NCBI RefSeq assembly: GCF_000150955.2
Contig: NC_011670.1
Span: 695,359 to 759,358 of the forward strand
DNA from: Phaeodactylum tricornutum CCAP 1055/1
Lineage: Eukaryota > Bacillariophyta > Bacillariophyceae > Surirellales > Neidiaceae
Length of the DNA stretch: 64,000 nt
Reading direction: 5' to 3'
Shown: in pieces, positions 35,205 to 45,847 of the stretch
How positions within the stretch are numbered: position 1 is the stretch's first letter
How the letters are laid out: the number at the start of each line of letters is the position of its first letter
The notes under the pieces: model-generated
The model's database searches: none
The model's input: the letters and a program-made list of their open reading frames with translations, nothing else
Told to the model about the DNA's origin: nothing
Made by a program: the position numbers and the translations under genes

Positions 35205-35892
35205 GAGACTGGCTGCTACAACTACGTCCGAGTCGTTCGTAACAAGAGAGAAGCGCGATGGATGGATAAATGGAGGTATGGCAACGTTCGTCGCTGGTAG
35301 TGGCGGTTGCGAAACGGAAAAGGTGTCCTTCAAGGCTGATCGCGTTGTCGTTTTTATACGCTCGAGTGAGACGATCCTGTCAAGGTACCAAACAGACTTG
35401 TGAGAATGTCAGGGGTTCGGTATTTTTGATTCGTGGGAAAAATACGCTTCACAGGGAGTGTGTGAGAAACACAGACAGTCCGAGGGAACGTGATGACTTC
35501 GTGACGATGGTTTGGGAACCCCCCTCCTGGCCGGCCGATTCGTTGGATTCCCAAACGAAACGGCACGAGATGCGTTTCCGAACGCCGGTGTCGAATCTGA
35601 TAGGAAAGAGAACCCGGATCAGACTTTCCAAGTTCGCTTGTCCGAACGTGTCAGCACTCACGTCCCTACGGGACCCGTTGTCATTGCCACTGTCGTTCCC
35701 AAAGTGAACAAAACCCGTGATATCGCTCGCGACCCCTATATTCGGCACGGGACGGCTTTCATCGTTTTCGTCCGCCCAACTCCGTTCGGCGATCGACACG
35801 TTAATGCACGGCACTCTACGAGACCTTGTTTTCCATTGTGTCTTCTTCTTCTTGCATTCCAACCATTGTTGGTGGCTGTCCTTGATCGTAGT
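35205..35892. promoter_or_regulatory. divergent promoter region, TLDc gene and nicastrin
   Basis: 688 bp between two divergent ATGs. The nicastrin frame is open back to 35512 without an upstream ATG. No other gene is supported. Confidence 0.4.
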
Positions 35893-38217
35893 ATGAAATG
35901 CGTACCATTCCGGCCGTTGCTGAGACTGTTGCTGGTGGCGTCCACCAGAGTCGTCGTCGTCGACGCCGTTGACGCGAGTTTCGATCAGCCCTTTGCGTCG
36001 GCCGCCATTCCACACGTTCCCTGCGTTACCCTTTACCATCGTAACGGCCGTCAGGGTTGCGGAACCGCGGATCACGACCTTCAAACCGGTACATTGCGCT
36101 ATTTCCAGTCCGGATCGTCCGCACCAAACGTTCAGGAGGAATACGTGGCGGTAGTGGAAGATTATGTCTTGACCAGCACGACACTGCAGACGCTGATGAC
36201 TGCGTACCGCGCCAACGGACTGCTGCAGGGTATTCTGGTAGTCAATTCCACCAGTATTGACGAGAACGATAATTCCTTTCGGTCACCCGATTCGCAATAC
36301 CCACAGGGCTACGGTACTCCGTCGGCGGGACTCAACTACGGCAATACACAGTATGCCTGGAACGCACGGGGGGAAGACTTGTTGGGGCTCGACTTGTACG
36401 GTATACCCATGGTCTACGTCGCCGACGCGGATCTGTCCGTTGCGATTGTCGCGAAAGCGAAAGATCCGAGTGCGCACGATAGTTCCATCGTTGCCGCGTT
36501 CAACTACTACATGGGACCGGATAACGTTACCAGTGTGGAGTGTTTACGGTGGAAGGATACCAAGACGAACCGTTGGAACCCCAAGTGTTTGCCCTTGGGG
36601 GGCACCAGTGTCTGGGCGACGGCTGGTTCGCCACCACCTTCCGATAACACCAACAATCGACCCGTTGTACTGGTCGGCGCGGGAATGGATAGTACCACGT
36701 TGTTTCACGAAACGACGCCCGCCGCCAACGCCGCCGCTGCCAACATCGTGGTCATGCTGCTCGCTGCCAAGTTACTGGGGGAGAACGTGGATGATGCCGC
36801 GTTGGATGCGCTACCGAATCGCATCGGATTCGCACTCTTTGAAGGCGAAACGTACGGATTTATGGGTTCGCGCAACTTTCTGCGCGACGTGGCCTATCCC
36901 GGCTTCCAGTGCAACGATGCCATCGTTCCGTCCGTTTCGAAGAACGCGAACGGACACGACTATGCCTGTCTTTCTCCACTTCGACCCAGTCTCAAATTTA
37001 CCGGCATTTCATCAATCGCCGGTATGATTGCCGTCGATCAAGTGGCGTACGCCGTGGGACAGGGTCTCTTGTACACACACGCCGATCAGAACCAAGACAC
37101 CTACGGAGCCTTTCTCGCCAACGTGCTCAAGGCCTGTAGCACCAGTGCCGTGACGGTCGCTCCCACTTCGGCGACGGCAAGCAACGGTAACTACCCGTAC
37201 CCACCGTCTCCTCTGACGTCGCTACTCAGTCTCTCTCAAGGAGCAGTGGGTGGAGCGGTCTTGTCCGGCTACGACTACGCTTTCACCAATGCGGCCCCCT
37301 ACCATTCCGTACTGGATGATGCCCGCCTACACGCTCCCGACTACCAAAGCATTGCGGGCGCGGCTACCATTGTCGCCCGATCCGCGTTGGCGGCGGCCTA
37401 CGACGACGGCACGTACAATTCCGCGGCGGCCGCCACGTATGCTGCCAATATCATTCCGGAACTGGAATCGACCGACGAAACTCTCGTCACTTTGGCGGAT
37501 TGCGTATTCTACAATAGCGGGTGTCGGACCTTTCGGGAATACGCACAAACGGAATTTAGCAACGAAAAATCCCGGACGGGCTTGGATTTGCGTGCGCCGA
37601 CGACGACCGCATCCGGTACGACTCCCAACTACTACGTCGGAGTGTACAACGACGCTAACGGTCAACCCTTTGTGCGGGTCGGAGATCGAACTTACGGTGC
37701 CTACAACGGCAAAGAGTACGGTAACGGCGGTTCCGACGCTTTTGGGATTCTACCGCGTGAAAAGGCTCGCGCCATTCGTGGTCTCTTGAACGATTACCTA
37801 GGACGGGGTAGCGTGAGCGAGAGCAGCGGGGAAACTGTCCAGGTACAAAAGTGCACAAAACTTGCGGACTGTGCCAGTGTAAAGTACTGTTCCACCAATT
37901 CGGATAGTGCCATATGCACCGCTGGGGGCGTGTGCGTGTGCCTGCGTGCGCACTATCACGTAGCCATGGACGAAGCACTGTTAGCCGCCGAGAATGAATT
38001 CCCGGGACGTTTTGTGGTAGACGAAACGAACGATCAGGGTGTGAGTCCTATGTACACGGAACCCTACTGGTCCAATAGTGTGGGAGTCAAAGTGTACCGG
38101 GATGTGGGGCAACTGCCAGGTCTGGTAACCTTGGTTTTAGGTATTGGGATGGCGGTACTATCCTTTTTTGCGGCCTTTGTTCTCAAAGTGGGTCTCAAAA
38201 AAGAAAAGCTTTACTAA
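35893..38217 (+). CDS. NCSTN: nicastrin, gamma-secretase subunit
   Basis: 774 residues, single exon, ATG at 35893. It has an N-terminal signal peptide (about 1-28), a large lumenal domain and one C-terminal transmembrane helix (about 743-766) followed by a short basic tail, the topology of nicastrin. The aminopeptidase-like region contains VVLVGAGMDS, FALFEGETYGFMGSRNFLRD (equivalent to the DYIGS region) and YHSVLDD. Nicastrin is the substrate-gating subunit of gamma-secretase, which cleaves single-pass membrane proteins. Gamma-secretase subunits are known outside animals, so presenilin, APH-1 and PEN-2 should exist elsewhere in the genome. Confidence 0.93.
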   Translation: MKCVPFRPLLRLLLVASTRVVVVDAVDASFDQPFASAAIPHVPCVTLYHRNGRQGCGTADHDLQTGTLRYFQSGSSAPNVQEEYVAVVEDYVLTSTTLQTLMTAYRANGLLQGILVVNSTSIDENDNSFRSPDSQYPQGYGTPSAGLNYGNTQYAWNARGEDLLGLDLYGIPMVYVADADLSVAIVAKAKDPSAHDSSIVAAFNYYMGPDNVTSVECLRWKDTKTNRWNPKCLPLGGTSVWATAGSPPPSDNTNNRPVVLVGAGMDSTTLFHETTPAANAAAANIVVMLLAAKLLGENVDDAALDALPNRIGFALFEGETYGFMGSRNFLRDVAYPGFQCNDAIVPSVSKNANGHDYACLSPLRPSLKFTGISSIAGMIAVDQVAYAVGQGLLYTHADQNQDTYGAFLANVLKACSTSAVTVAPTSATASNGNYPYPPSPLTSLLSLSQGAVGGAVLSGYDYAFTNAAPYHSVLDDARLHAPDYQSIAGAATIVARSALAAAYDDGTYNSAAAATYAANIIPELESTDETLVTLADCVFYNSGCRTFREYAQTEFSNEKSRTGLDLRAPTTTASGTTPNYYVGVYNDANGQPFVRVGDRTYGAYNGKEYGNGGSDAFGILPREKARAIRGLLNDYLGRGSVSESSGETVQVQKCTKLADCASVKYCSTNSDSAICTAGGVCVCLRAHYHVAMDEALLAAENEFPGRFVVDETNDQGVSPMYTEPYWSNSVGVKVYRDVGQLPGLVTLVLGIGMAVLSFFAAFVLKVGLKKEKLY

Positions 38218-38351
38218 CTGTAAGTGAATTCTCATACGTCTAGACAATTCTTTTTGTTACAATTTCATTCTATTTATCACTCTATGTGCTTCCGAGACGG
38301 TATTGGAGATTTGTTGCAATGCTCTGTCCATCATTGAGGTCATCGGGCGGA

Positions 38352-39029
38352 TCAGGTCTCAGCTTTCGCGTTGGAAGCATCCGCGAAAACGCAGCTTTTT
38401 ACTCGGCCGCCTCCGGATTGCGCAAATGACTTTTGCGTTTCCGACTCGTCCTTGGGATGTTTGGAGACGGAAATCTTACGGTCGTAGTTGATGACTGTCT
38501 CCATCCCCATGATTTCAATTCGGCACACAAAGTTTTGTGGCATAGTCGGATGTCGATATCGACTAAAAATGTCTTGCAAGACAGGTGAAACGCATGTTTC
38601 CAAGTCCATCCCCATGATGGAACTATTGCAAACACCCACGTAATGATAGCGTCGACAGCAGTACGCATTGTCGATTGTGTCCGGCATGGGATGCCGAACA
38701 AGCATAAATTGACTTACCACAACTTGTTCTTTATCTACGGACGGACCAGGATGCTTAGCCGCTGTTGGAGAGGTTTCGATGGAGGAACCAACGAAGTACA
38801 AGTACCAAAACTGGCTTTGCATATCCAGAAAATGTGATTCTGAAATACGAATAGTATTTATGCCTCGCTTAGGACGAGGTGGGCGTTTCAAGAAAGATAA
38901 TGTGGGCATGTACAGAGTTGCCGATATCCGCTTTGTGCGCTGGAGATCTGAGGGGACAGGAAAGGATGATCGCGCGTGGCCCTTGAGCACGCGACCACAG
39001 AACATAGTTTGAATGGTTAACTCGCTCAT
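38352..39029 (-). CDS. hypothetical protein, not recognised
   Basis: 225 residues from the ATG at 39029. I do not recognise it. The sequence is mixed, without a signal peptide or transmembrane segment, and has several Cys and Tyr residues in the middle (AYCCRRYHYVGVC) and a Met-rich stretch (IMGMDLET, IEIMGMETV). A GTAAGT...AATAG segment of 95 nt (38718 down to 38624) looks like an intron, but removing it shifts the frame and ends the protein after about 20 residues, so the unspliced reading is preferred. The frame is open upstream to 39200. Codon usage looks coding, but conservation cannot be judged here. Confidence 0.5.
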   Translation of the reverse strand: MSELTIQTMFCGRVLKGHARSSFPVPSDLQRTKRISATLYMPTLSFLKRPPRPKRGINTIRISESHFLDMQSQFWYLYFVGSSIETSPTAAKHPGPSVDKEQVVVSQFMLVRHPMPDTIDNAYCCRRYHYVGVCNSSIMGMDLETCVSPVLQDIFSRYRHPTMPQNFVCRIEIMGMETVINYDRKISVSKHPKDESETQKSFAQSGGGRVKSCVFADASNAKAET

Positions 39030-39394
39030 CTGCTTCTTTCTTTTACTTGATGATGATAAAAATCTTGGATGAAGGACAATTTCTGTGGAGTTGTCGACCA
39101 GCACGAGGACGAGCACACTGTACGGAGCCATTCGGTAAATACCGATGGCGAGAACCTTGCAAAACGTGTCATCCACCAAATAAGGAACCGTTGCCACCAT
39201 GCGCGAATGGCGCGCCAGTCAGCACTTTAATTATAAAAGACCGAATACCAAATGTCGTAGAGTGAAATCAGTCTGTGCATCCCCCGCTTCACCTAACTGC
39301 CAAGCAATTCCCGTGCACATACGAAAACTGCAACAATTTGCTCCATTATTTTCGCTTCATCTGTAAGTTCTTTCGTCAAGTTTGGGTTGCCATC
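39030..39394. other. divergent promoter region
   Basis: 365 bp between the hypothetical gene (minus) and the ROK1-like gene (plus). No other gene is supported. The helicase frame is open to 39275 but its first ATG is at 39395. Confidence 0.4.
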
Positions 39395-41260
39395 ATGGAG
39401 GATCTTTTTAACATCCTATCATCTTCGGCCCGCATCGACAAATCAAAGAGGAAGAAGAAGAATGATCAGGTTTTGCGGCAGGACACGCCAAGCACAAACA
39501 AAGATCAAAGCATTAGCGTTGAGCACAATGGGTACGAGAGTGAATATCGAGAAAGTGATCATGTCCAAAAATCGCGCGACAAGACAGGCAAACGAGATTC
39601 TAGCGAACAGAAGCTGGAACAAATCCAGAGGGAAAAGGTTTTGGCCTTTCGAAGGTCCATGAATATTCGGCTCTGTAACAAGCACGATCCCCACATCTCT
39701 GACCCGATTTCGTCGTTTCGAGAAATGTCATTTCCTTCTTGGTGGAAAAACGAGGAATCCAGCTTTTTAGGCGTTAATAAGGCTATTCAGCGCAATATTG
39801 AAAACGGGCGCTGGAAAGAGCCGAAGCCTATACAGATGCAAGCTATTCCTACTTTGCTGGAGCGGCGTGATTTCATTGGATCGGCGCCGACCGGTTCGGG
39901 AAAGTCGGGTGCCTTTATCATTCCGTCCCTCTTTCTAAGCAGCGCTCCGCATCACGTGTATTACGACAACATTAGTAGTCCAATGAACGGAAAATACAAA
40001 ACAATCAAAAAGAAATTGAAGTCATCTCGAGAAGGTGAGATTCGGGGGTTGATCTTGGCCCCGTCCTTGGAATTGGCAGCTCAATTGCATCGCGAAATCG
40101 AGCGCCTTGGTATTGGCAAACCCGGTGGATTGTCGTCTCTTCTACTGTCTAGGTCAAACGCGTCCCAAGTTATTGGAGGTAGTGCCGGGGGAAAGAGTGG
40201 ACTCGATATGCTCGTCTCTACTCCATTGCGGCTCGTCGATGCGATAGAAAAGGGCTTGCGGCTAAATTCAGTACGAATAGTGGTACTTGACGAAGCGGAT
40301 CGTCTCCTCGACGCTACTGATGGGAAAAGAGCCCGAAAGCCAAAGGGGGAGGCAGGAACGGAGTCGATTGTAGAAGACGAAGAGGAGGAGGAAGAAGAAG
40401 AAGATGACAGTGTGCATGGTGCTTCTGGCTCCATGCAGAGTCAATCTTTTCTTGCACAAATGGACATTGTACTGAGTGAAGTGCCATCAACGGCAACGCG
40501 TGCTCTATTCTCGGCTACCGTCACGCCGACTGTACGCTTCTTGGCTGAATCTATTCTGCGAAACCCTTTAGACGTCACAATTGCCAACTCAGGCTCCGTT
40601 GGTGGTGCAAATACAGATATCGAGCAAGAGTTAATGTTTGTTGGAAAGGAACAGGGCAAACTCCTTGCTATACGGCAACTGGTCCAGCGAGGACAGCTCC
40701 ATCCTCCTGCCATAATATTTTTGGAGAGTAAAAATCGAGCGCAAGCGCTATTTGGAGAACTTTTGTATGATGGTATTCATGTGGACGTTATCCATGCGGG
40801 TCGCTCCAAATCTGCCAGGGAAAATGCGGTTGCCAAGTTTCGTCGAGGTGATACTTGGGTTTTGATCTGTACCGATCTCGTCGCTCGTGGTGTGGACTTC
40901 AGAGCCGTGAATATGGTCATCAATTATGATTTACCCTCATCAGGTATCGACTATGTACATCGTATTGGTCGAACAGGGCGCGCCGGTCGCAAAGGAAAAG
41001 CCATTACCTTCTTTACAGAGGGGGACTTTGAGAACTTGCGAACTATTGCCAATATTATCAAGCAGAGCGGCTGTAACGTAGAGGACTGGATGCTGAATCT
41101 ACCAAGAAAGAGCAACAAAAAGAACGCGAATTCCGTGGTTCGACGACGGGAACGAATCAGCACGACACCCGAGTATGACCGCCAAAAAAAACGCCGACGA
41201 CAACAGGCCATAGAACACAACAAAAAGAAGTTGAAAATGTCAACTACTTCGCAAGAATAG
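39395..41260 (+). CDS. ROK1: DEAD-box RNA helicase, ROK1/DDX52 type
   Basis: 621 residues, single exon. The ATG at 39395 starts MEDLFNIL, like the short N-terminus of ROK1. Motifs in order: Q motif KPIQMQAIP, motif I APTGSGKS (about 164-171, with Ser for the more usual Thr), PSLELAAQL in place of PTRELA, DEAD (about 299), SAT (about 373), LICTDLVARGVDF, and HRIGRTGRAG (about 522). The phrases VIHAGRSKSAREN, WVLICTDLVARGVDF and AITFFTEGDF match ROK1/DDX52, which acts in nucleolar 18S rRNA processing. An acidic run of about ten Glu/Asp residues sits between DEAD and SAT. The C-terminus is Lys-rich. It ends 48 bp before the stop of convergent VPS53. Confidence 0.92.
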   Translation: MEDLFNILSSSARIDKSKRKKKNDQVLRQDTPSTNKDQSISVEHNGYESEYRESDHVQKSRDKTGKRDSSEQKLEQIQREKVLAFRRSMNIRLCNKHDPHISDPISSFREMSFPSWWKNEESSFLGVNKAIQRNIENGRWKEPKPIQMQAIPTLLERRDFIGSAPTGSGKSGAFIIPSLFLSSAPHHVYYDNISSPMNGKYKTIKKKLKSSREGEIRGLILAPSLELAAQLHREIERLGIGKPGGLSSLLLSRSNASQVIGGSAGGKSGLDMLVSTPLRLVDAIEKGLRLNSVRIVVLDEADRLLDATDGKRARKPKGEAGTESIVEDEEEEEEEEDDSVHGASGSMQSQSFLAQMDIVLSEVPSTATRALFSATVTPTVRFLAESILRNPLDVTIANSGSVGGANTDIEQELMFVGKEQGKLLAIRQLVQRGQLHPPAIIFLESKNRAQALFGELLYDGIHVDVIHAGRSKSARENAVAKFRRGDTWVLICTDLVARGVDFRAVNMVINYDLPSSGIDYVHRIGRTGRAGRKGKAITFFTEGDFENLRTIANIIKQSGCNVEDWMLNLPRKSNKKNANSVVRRRERISTTPEYDRQKKRRRQQAIEHNKKKLKMSTTSQE

Positions 41261-41308
41261 ACTTGTAGCATAAGACGCAGAATTAATGGTAAGACATCGC
41301 TGATGGCC

Positions 41309-44179
41309 TCATCTGAACGACTTTCGAAAGTCGTCTACTTTTTGTCTCATTTGACTCAGATCCGAGTTGACTTTGGACGCAACAGTCGATCCTTGATCTT
41401 GCAACGCCTGAACACGCTCTGATACAATCGTAGCACCGGTAATACCTGCTGCAGCTCCCTTCATTGCGTTGACTGGATCCAAACCGAACTTCTCGAGGTG
41501 GGCAGCTTGCTCGTTTCGTTTCATACCTTTCAGTGACATCACAATTTGCAACTCGAGCGCTGATCCACTCGCCCACTGAACTCTAAAGTTCTCAATAAGG
41601 AGATCAATAGGTGTTCCGACCAATTTAAGAAGCGTTTCGATCCTTCCAAAATGCTTCTGTACCATTTTTGTGTACATCGCCGGGGCGATGGTTGATCCTC
41701 CGCTTGCTGCCTTTTTTCCTGGAGAACTTACTTTTTCTAGGACAGGTAACTTTAAAAAGAGCGTCTTCAAATTGTAAACGTCCAATAGCAGCTGCTGAGT
41801 GCCAGGCTCGCTGATCCTCTTCAGACGGATCACAGTATCGTAGTAATTGGTACAAAATGAGACAGCAAATTTGTCGCAGAAGTTTCTGAAGTAAGAGGTT
41901 GGAAGCAGCTTTCGGACTACAAGGGATAGTAATTCATTGCAAATGCTGTGAGTAGACTGACAGTGGATACACTGTATGGCAAAGATCAGATAACTTACGA
42001 GTCAGAATTACGGGCTCAATCTCTTCGTGCATGGAGCGAACATAAGTACTCTCTTCTCCGACGGAATCGTAAATGGCCCAGTTTGTTGCAGCCAGAAGTT
42101 TGAGAGCACTCTCTGTTCGATTTGTTAGTCCGGACACAAGAACTCGAATGGCCTTGGCAGTAATGTCGTGGAAAGTCTCTTGATCACTCATCATATCAAT
42201 TTTTGACTTGTAAGGCTCGTCTACAGTGTCCCGAATAAGATCTTCCAGAGCTTCGACTGTATCTGCGGAATATTCACAGGTACTAATCACGTGGCAAACC
42301 GTGACTTCCTCTCCACTGGGTAATCGGTACGAAGCCGCCGGGCTCGACTCCTGCTTACTGGTACTGCCTCCAAATGATGCGGGAATCGAAATGGCGCCAA
42401 CAAGATTCCCGCTTGTACCTGTCATTGGCGACGGCAGTTTGCCGTCAAGGATCTGAGCATATTTGCGCAGGGAGTCCCTAAAGGCTTGATACAGTAAGAA
42501 AAACGCCTTGCCTTTCGTCAGCGCCGTACATCGTGTAATACTTCCTTTGATATAAACGAACATGTTTGTTGAAGAGATGAAGACAGGACGCTCGCCACGT
42601 GTGTCCACCTTTCGGTCTTCTAGCGCTTCAACTAGGTGTTCGTCCATGCTTTGGCTTTCCAGTTCAATGTAGGGCGCCATATAATTTTCGTAAGCTGCTG
42701 ATGCGATTCCAATTAACGGATCAATTGGTTCGCAGTTTTCATCTGTTCCTTTCACTTCGGCCTCTAGCTGCTCAGATTTGAATACGGTACCGCGTTTCTG
42801 TTGCAGCCATTTGGTGATCTCCTTTTCAAAGACAATCGTCTTTTGCAAAGCTTTCAAAAGAATTGTAGCATTACTAGCGTCAGGGTCCTTCCTTGGTCCG
42901 TCCAGCAAGGCCATAATGTGATCACGAGTCTATGTCAAAAGGGCAACAAATGATGAATAAGACCAACAACATGCCCTAATTTCCAACTCTTAGAGCAACG
43001 TACCAATTGCAAGAAGACGCGGGCCATGGAAGCCTGCAGATTCCAGTCAGATGGAAATACATCCGGGAATTTTGCATCCACATCTTGCAAAATTTGTCGA
43101 AACCAAATAAATCTTTTTTCGACGTGGTCCAAACCCGCATTGCTTTCTGCCTCGGAGGGTCTTGACTCAGGCGTAGATGCTACTTTGAAACTGGAAACAC
43201 GCTTCGGTGGATCACTCGGAATCTTCTCTTCCCTGGATGCGGGCGCGAAGGTTTGCAAATACTCAGCTAGATGGTCCTGACAAAATTCGTGAATGAATTG
43301 AACGCGGACCTCCGTGCCGAGTGCATCTAGAAGCTGAACTCCTCCTTTCATGACAGTTGGGGGCATAACGTCGTCTCTTATTTCGGGTAACATTTCGTTG
43401 GAACCGTTTCGATGGGGCGACGCTGCACGTTCCATTTCGATCGCTTTAGTCGGTCCAAAGGCTGCAACTCGAAAGCCGCGTACCAGTCCTACTCGCAAGG
43501 TGCTCTGTAGATCCACTACTTTTTCCGACAGTAGACGCATCGGTTCAACTTTGGATATGTAGCCGTCGAAGTGCTGTAACAAAAGGTGAGTGGCGTCAAC
43601 TAAGTGAGCGGCTACTGGGTAGTCGGGGAAAGGAATCTGGACGGCTGTGTTGCGAAGCTGTTCTACGGCATGAACCAGCATATGCAATCGCTTGAGTGTA
43701 GTGATAGTCCGCTGGAGGTGGCGCTTTGCGCAATCCAAACGTTTCATATCCTTCGTGATTTCAAGCACGGCGCGTTCACTCTGTGAGGCCTTCTCTTTCA
43801 CACGCAGGACGCGCTGATGCAGCTCCACGACGGAGACTTGGGCCTCTTGGATGTGTCGGCGGGTTGATTCGGCCGTTTCCGACTGTCGCTGTAGGGCGAT
43901 CGCGATACGCTCGTCAAGTGCCTCCCTACGTTCCGATACGGCGTGTTGCAAATCGGGTAATTGCTGAACCAAACTAGCTTCGGTAGCGTAATGTTGGTTA
44001 AGAAAGGCAATCGGATCAAACTTACTGGTCTTTTGGCCGGATCCCATGGTTGACAACCGTTGGTCCAGCGTATTTAGAAGGCTTTCTGGGTCCATTGCCA
44101 AGTTTGCCATCGGCGGTGCTCCGCTCAGAGTAGCATCGTTCGCTTCTTTCGGAGGCGATAGAGGGGGTTCTGACGCCAT
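41309..44179 (-). CDS. VPS53: GARP/EARP complex subunit VPS53
   Basis: Three exons, 44179-43004, 42929-41999 and 41916-41309, with introns of 74 and 82 nt, giving 904 residues; human VPS53 has about 830. The start at 44179 is the first ATG. The N-terminus has FDPIAFLNQHYATEASL, equivalent to the conserved YINxxFPTEQSL, followed by a long coiled coil (about 75-190) with KRHLQRTITTLKRLHML. The middle has LLKALQKTIVFEKEI, and exon 3 gives FRNFCDKFAVSF and QQLLLDVYNLKTLFLKLP, all in the family order. VPS53 tethers endosome-derived vesicles at the trans-Golgi. The end of exon 2 and the acceptor of exon 3 (TTGTAG) were chosen for phase and family match. Confidence 0.92.
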
Positions 44180-44524
44180 GGCTTGACACACGAAACAAAT
44201 TTCGTCAGCAACCTTTTTCAAAAGTGCAATCCCCCGAGAAACCGTATCAGCCCTGTATTATGCCTACAAGAAAGCTCTAAATCGCGAAAGCCAATGTGTT
44301 GATTAATACCGAAATGATCAGCGAGCGGTGAAAATACCAAACAGCATTGCGGTCATTCATTCGCGGCATGTTCAACTGACAGTAAATTTCGCTGTTTGAT
44401 CGACTGTTACAGTTTGGATCCCGTTCACAGTCAATCGTGTTTCAGTGAACACAACCCGGAAATAGTGGCATTTTTTTTCTATTTCAGGCCTGATGGTAGG
44501 TAGCTATCTAAAAACGTGCCAACA
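44180..44524. other. intergenic with recurrent motif
   Basis: 345 bp between VPS53 (upstream side) and the CDK7-like stop. It holds TCACAGTCA at 44425-44433 and TGACAGTAA at 44377-44385. No gene is supported. Confidence 0.45.
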
Positions 44525-45439
44525 CTATGCGGTTAAAACTAGCTTTTCCTTCAAAGTCGGTACGGGATCGTTGGAAAAGTAGGGATGGCTGAGACACTGC
44601 GTTGCTGTGAAGCGCATATTGGGATCCAGAACGAGAATCGATCGCAGCAGCGATATAGCGTCCTTGGGTGCCGCGGTAAAGATTTCGTCAAAGGGTATAG
44701 CTGTTGTTTCGTCCCATTCCAACCCTCGGGTGCACAATGGTAATGTTTGAAAGTCGGCCCAATTTGTTTCGTTGGGTGTCCCAAAAACGGTAAAAATAGT
44801 ATCCAATTGGGATAAATCGGTTTGTCCCTGTAGGAATGGTCTCCGCAGAAGTAATTCCGCAAAGATACAACCCACACTCCACATATCGGCGGACGAAGAA
44901 TATTCCGACGCCCCCAAGAGCAATTCGGGAGGTTTGTACCACAGCGTAATTGCTTGCGGTGACAATCTCGTTTTCGGTGTCCCGTGCATGCGGGCCAGCC
45001 CAAAATCCGCCAATTTCATTGTGCCGTCTTCCAAGAACAGCATATTGTCGGGTTTTAGATCACGATGCAGTATCCATCGATCATGACAAGCTGAAATGGC
45101 TCGTAGCAAACTCAACAAATGTTGTTTCGTATCCGCCAACGAAATTGATATTGATTTGTTGCCGAGGATCTTCTCCAGATCAGTGAACGCGCATTCGTAT
45201 ACCAAGCACACAGCTTGATCAGGTGTAGTGAAGCAGTCCACCAGCTCGACGATGTTTTCATGTCTGAACTCGCGCAACAGTTTTATTTCCCGGACGGCCG
45301 TAAAATTGACCCCCTCTTCCGGCCGTTCAGACTTGATTTTTTTTATTGCCACAACCCGACCGCTTAATTTTTGTTCGGCCTTGTGCACAACACCCCACGT
45401 ACCCTGCCCGAGAGCGGATAAGACTTTGTAATTTTCCAT
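44525..45439 (-). CDS. CDK7: CDK7-type cyclin-dependent kinase (CAK/TFIIH)
   Basis: 304 residues from the ATG at 45439, which places the first ten residues before the glycine loop (LGQGTWG), as in CDK7. Further ATGs upstream (to 45778) are in frame but give an extension without kinase features. Seen: VAIKKIK, a PSTAIRE-type helix of the CDK7 form NFTAVREIKLL, catalytic HRDLKPDN with Asp127, DFGLA, WYKPPELLLG, DMWSVGCIFAELL and a C-terminus YFSNDPVPT, which matches CDK7 (YFSNxPxPT). The activation segment lacks the usual Thr-x-x-Val-Val-Thr of animal CDK7. CDK7 activates other CDKs and phosphorylates the RNA polymerase II tail. It is divergent from the NELF-C/D-like gene. Confidence 0.88.
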   Translation of the reverse strand: MENYKVLSALGQGTWGVVHKAEQKLSGRVVAIKKIKSERPEEGVNFTAVREIKLLREFRHENIVELVDCFTTPDQAVCLVYECAFTDLEKILGNKSISISLADTKQHLLSLLRAISACHDRWILHRDLKPDNMLFLEDGTMKLADFGLARMHGTPKTRLSPQAITLWYKPPELLLGASEYSSSADMWSVGCIFAELLLRRPFLQGQTDLSQLDTIFTVFGTPNETNWADFQTLPLCTRGLEWDETTAIPFDEIFTAAPKDAISLLRSILVLDPNMRFTATQCLSHPYFSNDPVPTLKEKLVLTA

Positions 45440-45847
45440 GCTTCTAATCAACAGTAACTTTGTATAGGAATCGTTTGACGCAACTCCTGTGGCACGAATT
45501 TGGCCCCGTTTGTGTAGGAATGCTGTTCTAACGGCGAGTAACTTTGTGTGAAAGAAACCCCCTCTCGGAAAATTTTCCTGGAGCGCTATATTTTCCAAAA
45601 CAAATATCTCATACGATGTCTGGTTTTTTTTAGAATGGAATATTTTGTATCTTTGCAAAGCATGAATTAGGAAATACTGACATGGATGAGACAGAGTATC
45701 CGTGACCGTCTCACAGTCACCATCACAGGCTGTGAAACACACAATTGACTCACTGCCAGTCGGTTTCTTGCCGTCCATATTACTGTTAGATGACACCGGC
45801 TGACCTCATCAGTACACAACTGGATCTTTCCCTTTACGTACTATACC
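45440..45847. promoter_or_regulatory. shared upstream region of CDK7 and NELF-C/D genes
   Basis: 408 bp between the two start codons, with TCACAGTCA at 45711-45719. It is open in the CDK7 frame to 45796, so an N-terminal extension of the kinase cannot be excluded; if used, only about 70 bp would separate the genes. Confidence 0.5.

Noticed and set aside
38624-38718. 95-nt intron in the hypothetical gene
   Set aside because: GT and AG fit, but removal shifts the frame and gives an early stop, whereas the unspliced frame stays open for 90 more codons.
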